Both the position numbers and the translations under genes were made by a program. From the NCBI RefSeq assembly GCF_022483985.1, contig NZ_JAKVME010000002.1:1-64000 (forward strand): DNA of 64,000 nt, given 5' to 3'. The notes beneath the pieces are model-generated. The model searched no databases, was not told the origin of the DNA, and saw only the letters and a program-made list of their open reading frames with translations. Positions 60,832 to 64,000 of the stretch are shown here, one piece after another. Source of the DNA: Acetobacter sp. GTDB lineage: Bacteria; Pseudomonadota; Alphaproteobacteria; Acetobacterales; Acetobacteraceae. How positions within the stretch are numbered: position 1 is the first letter of the stretch; each line of letters starts with the position of its first letter.

Positions 60832-63264
60832 ATGATGTCCCTTGGCGAATACCGCAATCGGAATTCCCTCTTGTCGGATTTCCTGCCCTGGGCGGTGCTG
60901 ATCGAAAAAGGTGTTGTCCTGAACAAGGACGGTTCCTTCCAGCGCACGGCAAAAATACGCGGTCCGGATCTCGATAGCGCCACGCCCGCCGAACTGGTGG
61001 GTGTCACGGGACGCCTGAACAATGCCCTGCGGCGTCTGGGCTCTGGCTGGGCGGTGTTCGTGGAAGCGCAGCGTGTACCCGCGACGCTCTATCCTGAGGG
61101 TGATTTCCCCGATGCGGCCAGCCAGATGGTCGATCTGGAGCGCCGGGAGCAGTTCGAGGATGAGGGCGCGCATTTCGAGAGCCGCTACTTTCTCACGCTG
61201 CTGTGGTTGCCGCCTGCGGAATCTTCCGGTCGTGCCGAGCATTTTCTCTACGAGGGTAGGGAGCGTGACGACCCTGACCCGCACGGCATATTGAATTCCT
61301 TCATTGATCGCTCCGACCGGCTTCTGGCCCTGTTGGATGGCTTCATGCCCGAGGCCGCATGGCTGGATGACGGCCGGACGCTGACCTATCTGCATTCGAC
61401 CATTTCGACACGGAACCAGCGGGTCCGGGTGCCGGAGATTCCGATGCATCTGGACGCCCTGCTGGTGGACCAGCCGTTGTCGGGCGGTCTGGAGCCGAAA
61501 CTCGGCGATGCCTTCCTCAAGACCCTGACGATCACCGGCTTTCCGTCACGGACCTTCCCCGGCATCCTGGACGACCTGAACCGGCTGGCCATGCCCTATC
61601 GCTGGTCGACGCGCGCCATCCTCCTGGACAAGATCGACGCCACGAAGGTTCTGACGAAAATCCGGCGACAGTGGTTCGCCAAGCGCAAGAGTATCTCAGC
61701 CATTGTCCGGGAAGTCATGACCAACGAGACCTCGGTGCTGGTGGATAACGATGCCGCCAACAAGGCAGCCGATGCCGATCTCGCGTTGCAGTCCCTTGGT
61801 GCTGACGATGTCGGGCAGGCGTATATCACGGCCACGGTCACGGTGTGGGATGGCAGCGCCAGCATAGCGGCGGAAAAACTTCGCCTCGTGGAAAAGATCA
61901 TTCAGGGGCGGGACTTTACCTGCATGGCGGAAAGCCTCAACGCCGTTGAGGCGTGGCTGGGGAGCCTACCCGGTCACGTCTACGCCAATGTGCGTCAGCC
62001 CCCGGTCTCGACGCTGAATCTGGCGCATATGATCCCGCTCTCCGCCGTATGGGCCGGTCCTGAGCGGGATGTGCATTTCAAGGCGCCGCCGCTGTTCTAT
62101 GGCAGGACGGCGGGGGCGACACCGTTCCGGTTTTCCCTGCATGTCGGGGATGTCGGCCATACGCTAATCGCCGGACCGACAGGAGCCGGCAAATCTGTCC
62201 TGCTGGCGCTGCTGGCGTTGCAGTTCCGCCGGTATATGGGGGCGCAGATCTTCGCCTTCGATTTTGGCGGCTCCATGCGCGCGACAACACTTGGCATGGG
62301 TGGCGACTGGCATGACCTCGGCGGTGGACTGGCTGACGGCGACACAGAAACTACCGCCGTTTCGCTCCAGCCGCTGGCAGCGATCGATGATCCGGATGAA
62401 CGCAAATGGGCCAGTGAATGGCTGGGGCAGATTCTTGTCGGCGAAGGGGTAACGCTTACTCCCGAGGTGAAGTCTCACCTCTGGTCGGCGCTGAATTCCC
62501 TGGCGTCTTCACCAATACAGGAACGGACCCTATCGGGGCTGGTCGCGCTGCTCCAATCCAACGCCCTGAAGCAGGCGCTGGCCCCGTACTGCCTTGCTGG
62601 CCCCTACGGCCGCCTATTGGATGCGGACGCCGAGCGGCTGGGCGATGCCGATGTCGTGGTGTTCGAAACCGAGGGGCTGATCGGCTCCGGCGCGGCATCA
62701 TCCGTGCTGTCCTACCTGTTCCACCGCATCGAGGGCCGTCTGGACGGTCGCCCGACGCTGCTGGTCATCGATGAAGGCTGGCTGGTGCTGGATGACGGGG
62801 ACTTTGCCGGCCAGCTTCGGGAGTGGCTGAAAACCCTGCGTAAGAAGAATGCATCGGTGATTTTTGCCACCCAATCCCTGTCCGACATCGCCAACAGTCC
62901 GATTGCGCCGGCCGTGGTGGAAAGCTGCCCGACGCGGATCTTCCTGCCGAACGAGCGGGCGATCGAGCCGCAGATCATGGCGCTCTATCGGGACTTTGGC
63001 CTCAACGACCGACAGATCGCCATCATCGCCCGTGCGGCCTCGAAGCGGGAATATTACTGCCAGACGCAGCGCGGCAACCGGCTGTTTGAACTTGGCCTCG
63101 GGCCGGTCGCACTTGCCCTGTGCGCCGCGTCCGGAAAGGACGACCACCGGCTGATCGACACGGTGTTGGCGGAACACGGGCGGGACGGTTTTCTCCCTGC
63201 CTGGTTTGACGCGCGTGGCGTCAAGTGGGCTGCCGACCTTCTGCGGGAAGGGGGCGTGTCATGA
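60832..63264 (+). CDS. trbE: TrbE, VirB4-type ATPase
   Basis: An 810-aa complete TrbE from MMSLGEYRNRNSLLSDFLPW. Walker A is in IAGPTGAGKSVLLALLALQF (about 444-463), and Walker B in TLLVIDEGWLVLDDGDFAG (about 642-660). Conserved downstream parts are NASVIFATQSLSDIANSPIA and LPNERAIEPQIMALYRDFGL. It energises pilus assembly. The truncated homologue at 33060 matches it up to EGLIGS. It overlaps trbJ by 4 bp. The longer frame from 60721 would overlap trbD and is unlikely. Confidence 0.95.
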   Translation: MMSLGEYRNRNSLLSDFLPWAVLIEKGVVLNKDGSFQRTAKIRGPDLDSATPAELVGVTGRLNNALRRLGSGWAVFVEAQRVPATLYPEGDFPDAASQMVDLERREQFEDEGAHFESRYFLTLLWLPPAESSGRAEHFLYEGRERDDPDPHGILNSFIDRSDRLLALLDGFMPEAAWLDDGRTLTYLHSTISTRNQRVRVPEIPMHLDALLVDQPLSGGLEPKLGDAFLKTLTITGFPSRTFPGILDDLNRLAMPYRWSTRAILLDKIDATKVLTKIRRQWFAKRKSISAIVREVMTNETSVLVDNDAANKAADADLALQSLGADDVGQAYITATVTVWDGSASIAAEKLRLVEKIIQGRDFTCMAESLNAVEAWLGSLPGHVYANVRQPPVSTLNLAHMIPLSAVWAGPERDVHFKAPPLFYGRTAGATPFRFSLHVGDVGHTLIAGPTGAGKSVLLALLALQFRRYMGAQIFAFDFGGSMRATTLGMGGDWHDLGGGLADGDTETTAVSLQPLAAIDDPDERKWASEWLGQILVGEGVTLTPEVKSHLWSALNSLASSPIQERTLSGLVALLQSNALKQALAPYCLAGPYGRLLDADAERLGDADVVVFETEGLIGSGAASSVLSYLFHRIEGRLDGRPTLLVIDEGWLVLDDGDFAGQLREWLKTLRKKNASVIFATQSLSDIANSPIAPAVVESCPTRIFLPNERAIEPQIMALYRDFGLNDRQIAIIARAASKREYYCQTQRGNRLFELGLGPVALALCAASGKDDHRLIDTVLAEHGRDGFLPAWFDARGVKWAADLLREGGVS

Positions 63265-63998
63265 GATATCGTCTGATTCCTACCGTTATGATCATTACTT
63301 TTACGGTTTCATCTTCTCCACCTGCTCAGGCGCAATGGGCGGTGTATGACGGCGCGAACCATGTTGAGAATGTGCTGATCGCGGCCCGGACGCTCCAGCA
63401 GATCGACAACCAGATCACCTCGCTGGCCAATCAGGCGCAGATGCTCGTCAACCAGGGTCGAAATCTGGCGAGCCTGCCGCTGTCGACCTTATCGACGCTG
63501 CAAGCAACGATTTCCCAGACGACGGCACTGCTCGCGCAGGCGCAGAATATTGCCTACAGCGTGCAGTCGGTCGAACAGCAATACCAGCACGCGTACACGT
63601 CAGTATCCTCCGGGATGTCCGACAGCGCCCTGTTCAGCCAGGCGCAGACACGCTGGCAGAATTCCGTCGGTGGGTTTGAAGATGCCCTGAAATTGCAGGC
63701 GCGGGTGGTGGGCAACATTCCGAGCGACAGTTCGGCCATGACGCAACTGGTCTCGGCCAGCCAGAGTTCCACGGGTGCATTGCAGGCGGCCCAGGCCGGA
63801 AACCAGCTTTTGGCCCTGCAATCCCGGCAGCTCTCCGACATCCAGGCCGAACTGGCCGCCAATGGTCGGGCCACGGCCATGCAACAGGCGCGCGACGCCG
63901 CAACGGAAGCGGAAAGTGACGCGCAGTATCAGCATTTCTCGCAGCATGACGCCTACGTGCCCGGCACCGTGTCCATGTTCGGCGGCAGCGGGAACTGA
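63261..63998 (+). CDS. trbJ: TrbJ, VirB5-like minor pilus protein
   Basis: A 245-aa protein with a signal peptide (IPTVMIITFTVSSSPPAQAQ) and long amphipathic helices rich in Gln, Ala and Ser (TLQQIDNQITSLANQAQMLV, later SQSSTGALQAAQAGNQLLAL). This is typical of TrbJ/VirB5, which sits at the pilus tip and contacts the recipient. The gene is complete and ends 2 bases before the window edge. trbL and further trb genes are expected beyond it. Confidence 0.92.
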   Translation: MRYRLIPTVMIITFTVSSSPPAQAQWAVYDGANHVENVLIAARTLQQIDNQITSLANQAQMLVNQGRNLASLPLSTLSTLQATISQTTALLAQAQNIAYSVQSVEQQYQHAYTSVSSGMSDSALFSQAQTRWQNSVGGFEDALKLQARVVGNIPSDSSAMTQLVSASQSSTGALQAAQAGNQLLALQSRQLSDIQAELAANGRATAMQQARDAATEAESDAQYQHFSQHDAYVPGTVSMFGGSGN

Positions 63999-64000
63999 CG

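Noticed and set aside
1-64000. CRISPR arrays, rRNA and tRNA genes
   Set aside because: No regularly spaced repeats and no recognisable rRNA or tRNA sequence were seen by eye. A covariance-model scan would be decisive for tRNA fragments at attachment sites.

Overview
The window is accessory DNA from an alphaproteobacterium. The high GC content, the GTTC-N7-GTTC LexA box, and the Trb/TraG/RlxS/DUF736/FseA gene set all point that way. An acetic acid bacterium (Acetobacteraceae) is my best guess, but no core chromosomal gene anchors it. I see no rRNA, tRNA or CRISPR array. Almost everything belongs to two related conjugative modules of the integrative-element (ICE) type known from rhizobia, lying one after the other in the same orientation, plus cargo and insertion sequences.

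Module A (about 3.6-36 kb) carries DUF736 genes, a regulatory block (XRE regulator, small DUF2285 protein, frameshifted FseA-like activator) and an RdfS-like excisionase. Then come a truncated RPA gene, truncated traF, DUF736, a VirB1-like lytic transglycosylase, relaxase rlxS, traG, copG and trbB-trbC-trbD-trbE. It is decayed. One IS copy fuses the RPA gene to traF with loss of the DNA between. A deletion joins the middle of trbE to the end of a DUF2274 gene, removing the rest of the mating-channel operon. Its cargo is a sulfate-type permease, a VapBC45-like toxin-antitoxin pair, a retron (structured leader RNA, XRE protein, reverse transcriptase with NAXXH, YIDD and ITG motifs) and an SOS island. 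The SOS island holds dnaE2, a split imuB, imuA, a UvrD-like helicase and an SRAP protein, with a LexA box between imuA and the helicase.

The bridge (36-44.5 kb) holds a lipoprotein, an MFS-SDR operon with a divergent TetR gene, a large serine recombinase, an unknown protein and a HEPN-type protein.

Module B (44.6 kb to the right edge) repeats the plan: orphan methyltransferase, DUF736, XRE regulator, FseA-like gene, rdfS, DUF736, transglycosylase, candidate oriT, rlxS, a MerR/TonB-receptor pair, a PemK/Phd-like toxin-antitoxin pair, traG, copG (split by an IS), trbB, C, D, E, J. The trb operon runs intact to the window edge, so module B probably supplies the mating channel that module A has lost. 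Module B lacks the RPA, DUF2840 and traF genes expected between rdfS and DUF736.

Mobile elements are one Recombinase-In-Trio (RIT) element at the left edge, bounded by 116-bp inverted repeats, and three copies of one 1,304-bp IS3-family element. Both FseA-like genes change to the +1 frame just after the same conserved Trp-Gly-Leu-Arg-Phe motif. This is best explained by programmed frameshifting, as established for FseA of ICEMlSymR7A. The retron and this conserved frameshift are the most interesting items.
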